Source: JBDLSY01 sp041170585 (lineage in GTDB: Bacteria; Pseudomonadota; Gammaproteobacteria; Burkholderiales; Burkholderiaceae_C). From it: 14,419 bases of DNA. Each line of letters opens with the position of its first letter. Within the stretch, counting starts at the first letter, position 1. This document shows positions 1 to 8,400 of the stretch, piece after piece. The notes beneath the pieces are model-generated. The model ran no database searches and was not told where the DNA came from. It worked only from the letters and a program-made list of their open reading frames with translations. The position numbers were made by a program, and so were the translations under genes. The DNA is taken from NCBI GenBank assembly GCA_041170585.1, contig JBEDNN010000002.1, positions 1-14,419 of the forward strand, given 5' to 3'.

Positions 1-121
1 CCGATACTATGCACGAATTAGTGACTAGACTGTTTATTATTAAATATAATCATTCAGTATAAAGTATTGACATAAAAATCTACCATTATCAAAGTTCTAT
101 TTGTACCACTACCAAAAAATT
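1..121 (+). repeat. Left copy of a 121-bp perfect terminal inverted repeat
   Basis: Bases 1-121 are the exact reverse complement of 14299-14419. Identity stops at base 122 (g here, t expected from the other end). The repeat has no open frame of note. It contains a possible promoter pointing into the window: GTGACT at 21-26, an 18-bp spacer and TATAAT at 45-50. A TTGACA at 67-72 has no good -10 at the usual distance. On the right the same sequence lies just upstream of msrB, so this copy may be a duplicate of the msrB promoter region or the edge of a dispersed repeat. Because it ends exactly at the window edge, an assembly origin is also possible. Confidence 0.97.
21..50 (+). promoter_or_regulatory. 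Possible sigma-70 type promoter inside the left inverted repeat
   Basis: GTGACT (21-26) matches TTGACA at four of six positions. It is followed by an 18-bp spacer and a perfect TATAAT (45-50). Transcription would start near base 57 and run into a terminator hairpin at 238-264, so it may make only a short RNA of about 200 nt. The mirror copy sits upstream of msrB at 14370-14399. In DNA this AT-rich, chance matches are common. Confidence 0.3.
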
Positions 122-237
122 GATATTAATCATATAAATTTAATATTTATTGTATAACCAATCAATTAATTAACTAAAAATATACTTTCTGTTTGCTAAC
201 ACGTATAAATAATACAGTTTATGTACAGTATCAAATG

Positions 238-264
238 AAAAAGCCGCTATATGCGGCTTTTTTT
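238..264 (+). terminator. Rho-independent type terminator, probably bidirectional
   Basis: The stem GCCGC (243-247) and GCGGC (253-257) encloses a 5-base loop. It is flanked by AAAAA on the left and a run of seven T (258-264) on the right, so the A/T arms extend the stem. The T-run suits rightward transcripts; the A-run on the other strand would serve leftward ones. It lies before the transglycosylase gene and would end any transcript coming from the left inverted repeat or beyond. Confidence 0.75.
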
Positions 265-266
265 CG

Positions 267-326
267 TCAAAATAATACCCATTAAAATAATGCTTATTAA
301 AGCAATGCACGTTAAAATAATACTTA
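267..326 (+). repeat. 15-bp tandem repeat, four copies
   Basis: There are four consecutive imperfect 15-bp units at 267-281, 282-296, 297-311 and 312-326, with the consensus TTAAAATAATRCNYA. The unit is five codons long. If the downstream reading frame is extended up to an ATG at 251, each unit encodes a pentapeptide of the form [VI]-K-[IA]-[IM]-x. The last base of unit four is the A of the ATG chosen as the start of the transglycosylase. Confidence 0.85.
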
Positions 327-976
327 TGAACCAAACTATTATTTTTTACAAATATTTTTTGAAGTACTTTTTGAAGTACTTTGTGCTATGTTGTATCGCA
401 TTAATGTCATTCATGTGCTTTACTCAACCTGTATATGCAGGCAAACAAGCGGAAGAACCTGTTGCCGATGCGGTTCGACAATCATTAACTACAGCGATTG
501 CTGACAAAAAAATACCACGTTATAAGCCTTTAAATGCCGATGATACTAACCGTTATAACCAATGGCTAACGCTCAATGATATGCGTTTAGCCAAACGCCG
601 TAAAGATTTATCGGCTTTTGCTAGGCTTGATATTTTAGAAACAGTATATTATGAGGCTAGCCGTGCGGGTATAGAGCCGACTTTAGTATTGGGTTTAATC
701 CAAGTAGAAAGTAATTTTCGTAAATATGCTATTTCACACGCTGATGCACGTGGTTTAATGCAAGTGATGCCTTTTTGGACGCGTGTAGCGGGTGATGGTG
801 ATACTGCTAAACTATTTGATATTATGGTTAATTTACGCTATGGCTGTAGCATTTACCGTTTGTATTTAAACCGTGAAAAAGGTGATCATTTTCGTGCTTT
901 AGGTCGCTATAACGGTAGCTTGGGTAAAGCAGAATACCCAAATGCTGTACTAGCGGCATGGAAACAGTGGCAATGA
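326..976 (+). CDS. Secreted lytic transglycosylase, SLT (goose-lysozyme-like) domain
   Basis: It cleaves the MurNAc-GlcNAc bond of peptidoglycan with anhydro-sugar formation, acting in the periplasm. From the chosen start the protein is 216 residues. A signal peptide occupies residues 1-38: a K/Y/F-rich n-region, the core VLCCIALMSFMCF, and probable cleavage after PVYA. The SLT domain fills the C-terminal half. The catalytic glutamate is in GLIQVESNF (residue 128), followed by the family motifs ARGLMQVMP and ALGRYNGS. An in-frame ATG at 251 would add 25 residues, but it lies inside the terminator hairpin and the added part is only the 15-bp repeat, so 326 is preferred. Two tandem 12-bp units (357-380) encode repeated FLKY within the signal peptide. 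No Shine-Dalgarno is visible. The family is certain; the subfamily is not assigned. Confidence 0.9.
   Translation: MNQTIIFYKYFLKYFLKYFVLCCIALMSFMCFTQPVYAGKQAEEPVADAVRQSLTTAIADKKIPRYKPLNADDTNRYNQWLTLNDMRLAKRRKDLSAFARLDILETVYYEASRAGIEPTLVLGLIQVESNFRKYAISHADARGLMQVMPFWTRVAGDGDTAKLFDIMVNLRYGCSIYRLYLNREKGDHFRALGRYNGSLGKAEYPNAVLAAWKQWQ
357..380 (+). repeat. 12-bp in-frame tandem duplication in the signal peptide
   Basis: The unit TTTTTGAAGTAC occurs at 357-368 and again at 369-380, with a degenerate third unit just upstream (345-356). It encodes YKY-FLKY-FLKY-F, so unit number changes the length of the signal peptide n-region without breaking the frame. Confidence 0.85.
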
Positions 977-1009
977 ACCTGCTTTAATATTACTAAAAAT
1001 AGTATATAC

Positions 1010-1029
1010 GGGCAGAAAATGTTCTGCTC
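1010..1029. other. Intergenic hairpin between the transglycosylase gene and phaC
   Basis: GGGCAGAA (1010-1017) pairs with TTCTGCTC (1022-1029), with one G-T pair and a 4-base loop. No T-run follows on either side, so it is not a standard intrinsic terminator. It could stabilise the 3' end of the upstream mRNA or simply be a chance palindrome. Confidence 0.4.
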
Positions 1030-1089
1030 CAACATATTGAAGGTAAAATTAAAAATATATACATAATTATCAAAATAAATAGGCATAAA

Positions 1090-2682
1090 ATGACCCGCAA
1101 AAAAATAAATCAAACAGTGCCATTAGTTTCTATACCGACACCACCACCCAACACGCCTATAGCGGATAAACGTTTTTCATCAGAAGTATGGCAAAATAAT
1201 CCGTTCTCACAATTATTAGCGCAACAATACTTAATAGGTAGCCAGTGGCTACGGCAACAAACAGAATTAATCGCCAAGCAATTTCCTGCTGCCAATGCGG
1301 TTCAAATGCGTTTTATGACAGAACAAATGATTGCTGCCAGTGCCCCAAGCAATTATCTAGCAACTAACCCAGAAGCTTTAGCAGCCTTAGTGGAAACTAA
1401 CGGGGCAAGCTTGCAAAATGGTTTAGCGAATATGCTATGTGATTTACGTAAAGGGCGAATGACTCAAACAGATGAAACGGCCTTTGAAGTGGGTAAGAAT
1501 TTAGCGGTATCACCTGGTGCAGTTATATTTGAAAATGATTTTTTTCAATTATTACAATACTCACCCAGCACGGCAACGGTACATTCTATACCCTTATTGA
1601 TGGTTCCACCTTGTATTAATAAATTTTATATTTTGGATTTACAACCAGAGACTTCGTTCGTAAAGTACGCAGTGGAACAAGGGCATACTGTCTTTTTAGT
1701 GTCTTGGCGAAACCCTATAGATTTAGAACTTAATCATGCTACATGGGACGATTATATTGCCCAAGGAATTGTTACAGCAATTTTAGTGGTACAAGCTATC
1801 ACTCAACAGCCCACTATTAATGCTTTAGGGTTTTGCGTAGGTGGTACTTTACTGACCACTGCACTGGCAGTTTTAGCGGCAAAAGGACAATCCCCAGTTG
1901 CTAGCTTAACATTACTGACGACGCTATTAGATTTTTCTGATCCAGGTGTTTTAGGCGTGTTTATGGATGAACATCAGGTTAAACAACGTGAGCAAACCAT
2001 TGCAGTGGCGGGTAAGGGCGGTTTAATGTCCGCTAAAGAATTGAATAACTCTTTTTCTATGTTGCGTCCCAACGACTTAATTTGGAATTATGTAGTGAGT
2101 CAATATTTAAAAGGTCAGCCCCCTCCTAAAGCGTTTGATTTGCTATATTGGAATGGTGATAGTACTAATATTCCAGGACCCATGTTTGCTTGGTACTTGC
2201 GTCATTTATACTTAGAAAATCGCTTACCAAAGGGAACTTTAACTGTCTTAGGTGAAACAGTTAATGTATCTAAACTCACCTTTCCGTGTTACGTTTTTTC
2301 TGCCAAAGAAGACCATATTGTGCCGTGGCAATCAGCATATATCTCCGCTAAATTATTGGGCGACGATGGTAAATCAGTTCGTTATGTACAAGGTGCGTCT
2401 GGACACATTGCGGGGGTCATTAATCCTGCCCATAAACACAAGCGTAGTTATAAAGTATCTGAACCTTTAAGTTTAAAAAAAGGGTGTTTAAGTACCAGCC
2501 CAGAAGTTTGGGAGGCATCAGCCCCCGAGTTTGCTGGTAGTTGGTGGGTTGATTGGTCGGCGTGGTTGGCACAATATGCGGGTAAAAAAATAGCCGCAAA
2601 CACTATTTTGGGCAATGAGCAGCACCCTGTTATTGAAGCTGCACCAGGACGCTATGTAGCCGTACGTGCAATGCCATTATAA
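1090..2682 (+). CDS. phaC: Poly(3-hydroxyalkanoate) synthase, class I type
   Basis: It polymerises (R)-3-hydroxyacyl-CoA into polyhydroxyalkanoate storage granules. The protein has 530 residues, somewhat shorter than class I enzymes of about 560-600, mainly at the N-terminus. An N-terminal PhaC domain (about 38-220) contains typical stretches such as PPCINKFYILDL and FLVSWRNP. An alpha/beta-hydrolase core follows, with the lipase-like box GFCVGG placing the nucleophile at Cys249, Asp408 in AKEDHIVPW and His439 in GASGHIAG. All three catalytic residues are present. The neighbours are unrelated: no phaA, phaB, phasin or phaR is in view, so monomer supply must be encoded elsewhere. The start is supported by length; only a weak AGG lies six bases upstream. 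A 113-bp gap separates it from the transglycosylase gene. Confidence 0.95.
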   Translation: MTRKKINQTVPLVSIPTPPPNTPIADKRFSSEVWQNNPFSQLLAQQYLIGSQWLRQQTELIAKQFPAANAVQMRFMTEQMIAASAPSNYLATNPEALAALVETNGASLQNGLANMLCDLRKGRMTQTDETAFEVGKNLAVSPGAVIFENDFFQLLQYSPSTATVHSIPLLMVPPCINKFYILDLQPETSFVKYAVEQGHTVFLVSWRNPIDLELNHATWDDYIAQGIVTAILVVQAITQQPTINALGFCVGGTLLTTALAVLAAKGQSPVASLTLLTTLLDFSDPGVLGVFMDEHQVKQREQTIAVAGKGGLMSAKELNNSFSMLRPNDLIWNYVVSQYLKGQPPPKAFDLLYWNGDSTNIPGPMFAWYLRHLYLENRLPKGTLTVLGETVNVSKLTFPCYVFSAKEDHIVPWQSAYISAKLLGDDGKSVRYVQGASGHIAGVINPAHKHKRSYKVSEPLSLKKGCLSTSPEVWEASAPEFAGSWWVDWSAWLAQYAGKKIAANTILGNEQHPVIEAAPGRYVAVRAMPL

Positions 2683-2755
2683 ATATAACCGTATTATTTA
2701 GTTTATTTGGTTTATTGACTTCATTAATTTTATTTATTGATTTATTTGTTTATTT

Positions 2756-2863
2756 GGTATTGCTACTTAAAAATAGTTATTGTGTTTTTTATCTTACGCA
2801 AGCTCTATTTTGCTAAGAAAATTTTAGAAATATATACTTTAACCATATTAAAGTAGCAATGCC
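2756..2863. mobile_element. MITE-like intergenic element, copy 1 (108 bp)
   Basis: The ends are GGTATTGCTACTT (2756-2768) and AAGTAGCAATGCC (2851-2863), inverted repeats matching at 12 of 13 positions. The interior shares blocks with the element at 11557-11717: TTTTTTATCT near the left, TTTTAGAAAT followed by TATAC in the right half, and ATATTAAAGTAGCAAT at the right end. An internal hairpin is possible (CTTACGCAA with TTGCTAAG). The octamer GTTTATTT flanks both sides (2748-2755 and 2864-2871), as a target duplication would, but the flanks are rich in TTTATTT. There is no coding capacity. It fills the gap between phaC and purH and may also act as an mRNA hairpin. Confidence 0.7.
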
Positions 2864-2938
2864 GTTTATTTATTTATTGATTTTATTTACCTATTTAACT
2901 TATTCAGCTATTTAAACCTTTTAACCTATTAACTATTT

Positions 2939-4540
2939 ATGACAACTTCTACACGCCCTCACGCTTTGTTAAGCGTATCTGATAAAACGGGTATTCTTGA
3001 GTTTGCACAAGGTCTAACCGAGCTTGGATTTGTATTGTTGTCTACAGGCGGAACTGCACAGTTATTGCGTCAAAATCAAATTGCGTGCACTGATGTGGCT
3101 GATTACACTGGCTTTGCCGAGATGATGGACGGGCGAGTCAAGACTTTACACCCTAAAATTCACGGAGGTTTGTTAGCAAAGCGTAGTACTGCTGCACATC
3201 TGGCTGCTATGCAAGCCCATGAAATTATGGCTATTGATGTAGTCGCGGTTAATTTATATCCATTTGCTGCAACAGTAGACAATCCCAATGTTCATTTAGA
3301 CGATGCGATAGAGAATATTGATATTGGTGGTCCAGCCATGTTGCGTAGTGCTGCTAAAAACCATGAATCAGTATCTGTTGTTTGTGAACCATCAGATTAT
3401 GCGACTGTATTAGGGCAGTTGCAAGCACGTACACAAACGTTAGTACATCGCCGTCATTTAGCTGCAAAAGTATACGCACATACGGCACGTTATGATGGAA
3501 TGATTGCTAACTTTTTAAGCAGTTTACCTATAGATGGTAACCCACAAGCACGTCAATTGTATCCCGAAACTTTAAGTTTACAGTTTAATAAAATTCAAGA
3601 TTTACGTTATGGAGAAAATCCACATCAAACTGCTGCTTTTTATGCGGACACACACATAGCTAAAACCAAGGACTTTAAAGGCTTATTAGCCAGCTATTTT
3701 CAGTTACATGGTAAAGAATTATCGTACAACAATATTGCAGATTCTGATGCTGCGTGGGAATGTGTACGCCGTTTTTCACCTAAGCAACATGCTGCTTGCG
3801 TCATTGTTAAACATGCAAATCCCTGTGGTGTAGCGATAGCAATTGATGGTTTAACTGCTTATAACAAAGCGTTTAGTACTGATAAAACATCGGCTTTTGG
3901 GGGTGTTTTAGCCTTTAATTGTGAAATTGATGTATCAATTGCCCAAGCGATTAGCCAACAATTTGCTGAAGTTGTTATTGCTCCCAGTTTTAGTGTAGAA
4001 GCACTCATACTGCTAAAAAGTAAGCCTAATGTACGCTTATTAACCATTGCTTTACCTGAAACAGACGTATCTAACCTTTTAGAGGTTAAGCGTGTAGGGG
4101 GGGGGATATTGGTACAAAGTTCAGATACACACCGCATTAATACTACAGACTTAACTTGTGTAACCGATTTACAACCCACTTTAGAACAATTAAAAGATTT
4201 AGAATTTGCTTGGCATGTCGCTCAATTCGTTAAAAGCAATGCCATCGTATATTGTAAAAATGGTATGACTTTGGGCATTGGGGCAGGGCAAATGAGCCGT
4301 GTTGATTCAGCAAAAATAGCCGCTTTAAAGGCACACCATGCAGGCTTTGATTTGACAGGATCTGTAGTTGCCAGTGATGCATTTTTTCCATTTCGTGATG
4401 GTTTAGATGTATTGGCACAAGCAGGTGCGGTGGCCGTCGTACAACCAGGAGGCAGTATGCGTGATAATGAAGTTATTGCTGCAGCCAATGAACACCATGT
4501 GACTATGGTAGTTACAGGTGTACGCCATTTTAGGCATTAA
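2939..4540 (+). CDS. purH: Bifunctional AICAR transformylase / IMP cyclohydrolase
   Basis: It catalyses the last two steps of IMP synthesis: formylation of AICAR with 10-formyl-tetrahydrofolate, then ring closure. It is cytosolic. The protein has 533 residues, the usual length. The N-terminal MGS-like cyclohydrolase domain (about 1-200) shows SVSDKTG, STGGTA, EMMDGRVKTLHPKIHGG, NLYPF and ENIDIGGPAMLRSAAKN. The transformylase domain (about 200-533) shows RYGENPHQTA, the catalytic pair Lys291-His292 in VIVKHANPCG, SAFGGVLAFN and the family C-terminus TGVRHFRH. ruvC follows after 3 bp, so the two are surely co-transcribed. In many betaproteobacteria a fis gene precedes purH; here the upstream gap holds a MITE-like element. 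A run of nine G at 4097-4105 encodes Gly-Gly-Gly. Confidence 0.97.
   Translation: MTTSTRPHALLSVSDKTGILEFAQGLTELGFVLLSTGGTAQLLRQNQIACTDVADYTGFAEMMDGRVKTLHPKIHGGLLAKRSTAAHLAAMQAHEIMAIDVVAVNLYPFAATVDNPNVHLDDAIENIDIGGPAMLRSAAKNHESVSVVCEPSDYATVLGQLQARTQTLVHRRHLAAKVYAHTARYDGMIANFLSSLPIDGNPQARQLYPETLSLQFNKIQDLRYGENPHQTAAFYADTHIAKTKDFKGLLASYFQLHGKELSYNNIADSDAAWECVRRFSPKQHAACVIVKHANPCGVAIAIDGLTAYNKAFSTDKTSAFGGVLAFNCEIDVSIAQAISQQFAEVVIAPSFSVEALILLKSKPNVRLLTIALPETDVSNLLEVKRVGGGILVQSSDTHRINTTDLTCVTDLQPTLEQLKDLEFAWHVAQFVKSNAIVYCKNGMTLGIGAGQMSRVDSAKIAALKAHHAGFDLTGSVVASDAFFPFRDGLDVLAQAGAVAVVQPGGSMRDNEVIAAANEHHVTMVVTGVRHFRH
4097..4105 (+). repeat. G9 homopolymer inside purH
   Basis: Nine consecutive G encode Gly-Gly-Gly in KRVGGGILVQ, a conserved glycine stretch of PurH. 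It is striking in DNA otherwise poor in G and C, since GGT codons would have avoided it. Such tracts slip readily. The frame is intact in this sequence. Confidence 0.95.
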
Positions 4541-4543
4541 TCA

Positions 4544-5122
4544 ATGCGAATTTTAGGCATTGACCCAGGTTCACGGGTAACAGGTTTTGGTATTATTGAT
4601 ATTTTACCGTCTCATCAGTCTTTGTATGTAGCCAGTGGGGTGATTAAAACGGTACAAACTATTAATGGCAAGTTTGTTGGTGGAAGCTTGGCTGAAAGAA
4701 TTGCTGAAATTATTCACGGTATTGATGAAGTATGTCAGCAATATACACCGACTGTTGCGGCAGTTGAACAGGTATTTGTTAATGTTAATCCAGCAGCTAC
4801 TTTAATGTTAGGTCAAGCACGCGGGGCAGCCATTGCTGCCTTGGTATTGGCTAAGTTGCCTGTGCATGAATATACGGCATTACAAGTTAAAAAATCAGTA
4901 GTTGGACAAGGAAAGGCTGCTAAAGAACAGGTTCAAGCTATGGTTATGCGGTTATTAAATTTACCTTCTTCTCCCAGTGCTGATGCTGCCGATGCGCTGG
5001 CTTGTGCATTGTGTCATGCACAAGTAGTAGCAATGCTTTTTTTTACAGGAAAAACAGGCACATCTATGGTTAATCCTACGACAGGCAAACCTTTAAAACT
5101 TAAAGCAGGGCGTTGGGTTTGA
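4544..5122 (+). CDS. ruvC: Crossover junction endodeoxyribonuclease RuvC
   Basis: It resolves Holliday junctions by paired, metal-dependent nicks during recombination, normally working with the RuvAB branch-migration motor. The protein has 192 residues, against about 173 in E. coli. The RNase H-like fold begins with GIDPGSRVTGFG. The four acidic catalytic residues are visible: Asp7, Glu75 (AAVEQVFVNVNP), Asp147 and Asp150 (SADAADALACALCH). The extra length is a C-terminal tail after residue 160, partly encoded by a run of eight T at 5037-5044, ending KLKAGRWV. The start follows purH by 3 bp, implying one transcript and perhaps coupled translation. ruvA and ruvB, often next in related genomes, are replaced here by a tRNA and a divergent block. 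Confidence 0.96.
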   Translation: MRILGIDPGSRVTGFGIIDILPSHQSLYVASGVIKTVQTINGKFVGGSLAERIAEIIHGIDEVCQQYTPTVAAVEQVFVNVNPAATLMLGQARGAAIAALVLAKLPVHEYTALQVKKSVVGQGKAAKEQVQAMVMRLLNLPSSPSADAADALACALCHAQVVAMLFFTGKTGTSMVNPTTGKPLKLKAGRWV

Positions 5123-5128
5123 TAATTT

Positions 5129-5157
5129 CTTACATTATGCTTAATATTTGCTATAAT
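5129..5157 (+). promoter_or_regulatory. Promoter of the CAU tRNA gene
   Basis: CTTACA (5129-5134) is a partial -35, followed by a 17-bp spacer and a perfect TATAAT (5152-5157) preceded by TG one base away (TGCTATAAT, an extended -10). Transcription would begin near 5164, leaving a leader of nearly 80 nt before the tRNA. It starts just after the ruvC stop codon. Confidence 0.6.
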
Positions 5158-5241
5158 ATTGATTGATATATTGATTAATAATTTATATAATTATTTACTA
5201 ATATATAGTAATTATATATAATTACTTGTTCTATTAAAAAT

Positions 5242-5320
<79 letters not shown>

Positions 5321-5325
5321 TATTT

Positions 5326-5358
5326 AAAGCCTACTGATTGACTTAAGTAGGCTTTTTT
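5326..5358 (+). terminator. Rho-independent terminator of the tRNA gene
   Basis: AAAGCCTACT (5326-5335) pairs perfectly with AGTAGGCTTT (5346-5355) around a 10-base loop, and a run of six T (5353-5358) follows. It begins six bases after the tRNA CCA end. Confidence 0.88.
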
Positions 5359-5390
5359 ATTTTCATTATTTACTATTTACTGATTTATTT

Positions 5391-5451
5391 AGTACCTACT
5401 TTAAAGTCACCCGCCGCTTATTGTAAGCGACTTAAAGCGTGAAGTAGGTAT
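5391..5451. other. Nested palindrome downstream of the RND permease gene
   Basis: The outer arms TACCTACTT (5393-5401) and AAGTAGGTA (5442-5450) are perfect. Inside, AAGT (5404-5407) pairs with ACTT (5430-5433), and CGCTTA (5415-5420) with TAAGCG (5424-5429) around a TTG loop. The sequence is richer in G and C than its surroundings. It lies between the tRNA terminator and the stop of the convergent permease gene. No T-run follows on the minus strand, so a standard terminator is unlikely. It could be an mRNA 3'-end structure or another small palindromic repeat. Confidence 0.55.
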
Positions 5452-5496
5452 CATAAGCAAGTACTATAAGTGAGTGCCATAAGTAAATGTGCAAAG

Positions 5497-8400
5497 TTAA
5501 ACCGTATTAGAGCGACGGCGAAGTACTTTTTTAAGCCATATTTGAAAATCATCAATTAAGCTAAAAGCAACTGGAATTACTAGTAGGCTTAATATTGTTG
5601 AGGTGATTAATCCTCCAATTACAGCGGTTGCCATAGGTGATTTAAATGAACCATCGGCTTTACCCCAACTCATTGCTATGGGTAACATACCCGCACCCAT
5701 AGCCAAGGTAGTCATAACAATAGGGCGGGCACGTTTATGACAGGCATCAATCAAGGCTTCCCAGCGACTCATACCGTGGTCACGTTGTGCAGTAATTGCA
5801 TACTCAACCAATAAAATAGAGTTTTTAGTTGCGATACCCATCAGCATAATTAAACCAATGAGTGAAGGCATAGAAAATGATTTATTTGCTATTAAAAGTG
5901 CAATAAACGCGCCACCTAAAGACAACGGCAATGCCAACAAAATAGTAATAGGTTGCAAAAAATCTTTAAATAAAAGTATTAATACAAGGTAAATACACAA
6001 CACGCCTGTTAACATTGCAAGTCCGAAACTGGCAAATAACTCACTTTGTGCTTCGGCATCACCCACTTCACGTTGAGTGACTTGTTCAGGTAAATTGAGT
6101 AGGCTGGGTAGTTGAGAAATAGCAGCTTTTGCATCGCCTAAAGGCATATCAGACAGTTCAATGTCAAAGTTAATATTGCGTGAACGGTCATAGCGATTAA
6201 TTTCAGCAGTACTGCTGCCTATTGTGAAGTCAGCGACTTGTGCCAACATAACAGGCGGTGTGTTGGGTTTACTGCTAGGTACAGTTAAGCGCGACAACGC
6301 AGATAAATCTTGACGGGTTTCATCAGTTAATTTAACTACAATCGGAATTTGTCTTTGTGCTAAGTTTAGTTTTGACAAGGTGAAGTCATAGTCTCCTGAT
6401 GTCGCTATACGCAAGGTATCACCCATAGTGTTTGTGCTAACGCCTAGTTCGCCAGCACGTGCTTTATTAGGACGCATGATAACTTCTGGACGTACCAAAG
6501 AGGCACTAGAAGTTACCGCACCTAAACCGCTAATAGTACGCAAATCTTTTTCTACTGCTGCTGCCGCTGTAGACAACGCCATCGGGTCATCGCTAGCCAA
6601 TACTAAAACATATTTTTCACCTGAACCACTTAATCCAACTGTAGAGCGTACACCCGCAATTTGACTCATTACTTCACGTATCTGTGTTTCAATAGCTTGT
6701 TTGCGAATATTACGTTGATTACGTGGAGCCAGTATCAATGTTAAAGTTGCTTTACGTACTTCAGAAAAACCAGCCCCAGAAAAAGCATCATTACCTGCAG
6801 AACCAGCACCGATAGTAGTGTATACGGCTTGGACATAAGGTACTTTGGCAAGCAGTTGTCTGGCTTGTTCAGCTGCTGCAATAGTCGTGGTTAAGGCTGT
6901 TCCAGGCGGAAGTTCTAGTTTAACTTGCGTTTGTGAGGAATCTTCAGCAGGAATAAAACCCGTTGGTAACAAAGGGACTAGTGCAATTGAGCCTGCAAAA
7001 AACAAGGCAGCCCCTAACATAGTCCACCAACGGTACTCTAAACACCATGCAGCAGCCTTTAAATACCAACGGGTAATTGGACCATCTTTTTCTTCACCCG
7101 CGACCAAAGGTTTTAGCATATAAGCAGCCATCATTGGCGTGAGTACACGGGCAACCAATAATGAAGCCATAATTGCCAATGAAGCAGTCCAACCAAACTG
7201 CTTAAAAAACTTGCCCGCAATACCTGTCATAAAAGCGGTCGGTAAAAAAACAGCGACCAAGGTAAACGTAGTTGCAATAACCGCTAAACCAATTTCATCA
7301 GCAGCTTCCATCGCTGCTTCGTAAGGCGTTTTGCCCATACGCAAGTGTCGTACAATGTTTTCTACTTCTACAATGGCATCATCTACCAAAATACCTACCA
7401 CTAAGCTAAGTGCAAGTAATGTGATAACATTTAAACTAAAGCCAAAATAGTGCATACCAATAAAGGCAGGAATAACTGACAAAGGCAGTGCAATAGCCGA
7501 GATAAATGTGGTACGCCAATCATGTAAAAATAAAAATACTACGACAACGGCCAGCAAAGCACCCTCGTAAAGAGAAAACATAGAACCTTCATAATTTTCA
7601 TCAATGGGCTTAACAAAATCAAATACGGGTGTGATAGTTAAATCAGGGTGAGTGATTTTTAAAGCAGCTAAAGCATCTGTTACACCTTTGCCTACTTGCA
7701 ATTCACCAGCACCTTTACTGCGAACAATCTCAAAGCCGACTACTGGTTTTCCGTTTAGTAAGGCAGCCGAGCGCGCTTCACTGACAGTATCACGGATTGT
7801 TGCTAATTGTTTAAGCAACACAGTACGACCATTGTTTAAGGCAATGGGTAAGTTTTCTAATTCTTTAGCTGTTTCAACTAGCCCTAGTGTACGAATAGTT
7901 TGTTCTTGATTATTTAAACTGCTCCGTCCTGCTGGGGTTTCAGTTTGATTTTGTTTTAAACTACGGTTAATTTCAGCAATAGTTGCACCCAAAGCTTGTA
8001 TTTTTTCAGGGGCAATTGTGATGGTAATTTCACGATTAACGCCACCTACTCGGGCTACACTGCCAACACCTTTAACAGATAACAATTTTTTCCCCACCGT
8101 ATTATCAACAAACCAGCTTAAGGATTCATCGTCCATAGTTGGTGAACTAATGGCATAAGCTAAAATAGGTGAACCTGAAAAATCCAGTTTATTAATGAGC
8201 GGTTCACGCAGATCAGTCGGTAAATCACTGCGTACTCGACTAACGGCAGTGCGTACTTCGTCTAGTGCTTCTTGGCTTAATTTTTCAAGAGCAAATTCAG
8301 CCGTAATGATGACTGTACCCGTTTGAACTTTGGTATAAATGTGCTTAATGCCTTGAATATTGGCAAGGCTATTTTCAATTTTCCTTGCAACTTCTGTTTC

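Noticed and set aside
67..72. TTGACA in the terminal repeat as a main promoter -35
   Set aside because: No acceptable -10 occurs 16-19 bp downstream. GTGACT with TATAAT in the same repeat is the better pair.
235..285. A 16-codon frame beginning MKKPLYAAFF
   Set aside because: It crosses the terminator hairpin, has no ribosome-binding site and resembles no protein that I know.
251..325. Upstream ATG extending the transglycosylase by 25 residues
   Set aside because: It lies inside the terminator hairpin and adds only a repeated pentapeptide. The later ATG at 326 gives a standard signal peptide.
3859..4488. Minus-strand open frames inside purH (88-106 codons)
   Set aside because: They lie wholly within a well-conserved enzyme gene on the other strand and show no recognisable protein features.
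5031..5122. Possible frameshift at the T8 run near the end of ruvC
   Set aside because: The tail after the run still ends in a basic, RuvC-like KLKAGRWV sequence, so an extended C-terminus is more likely than an error.
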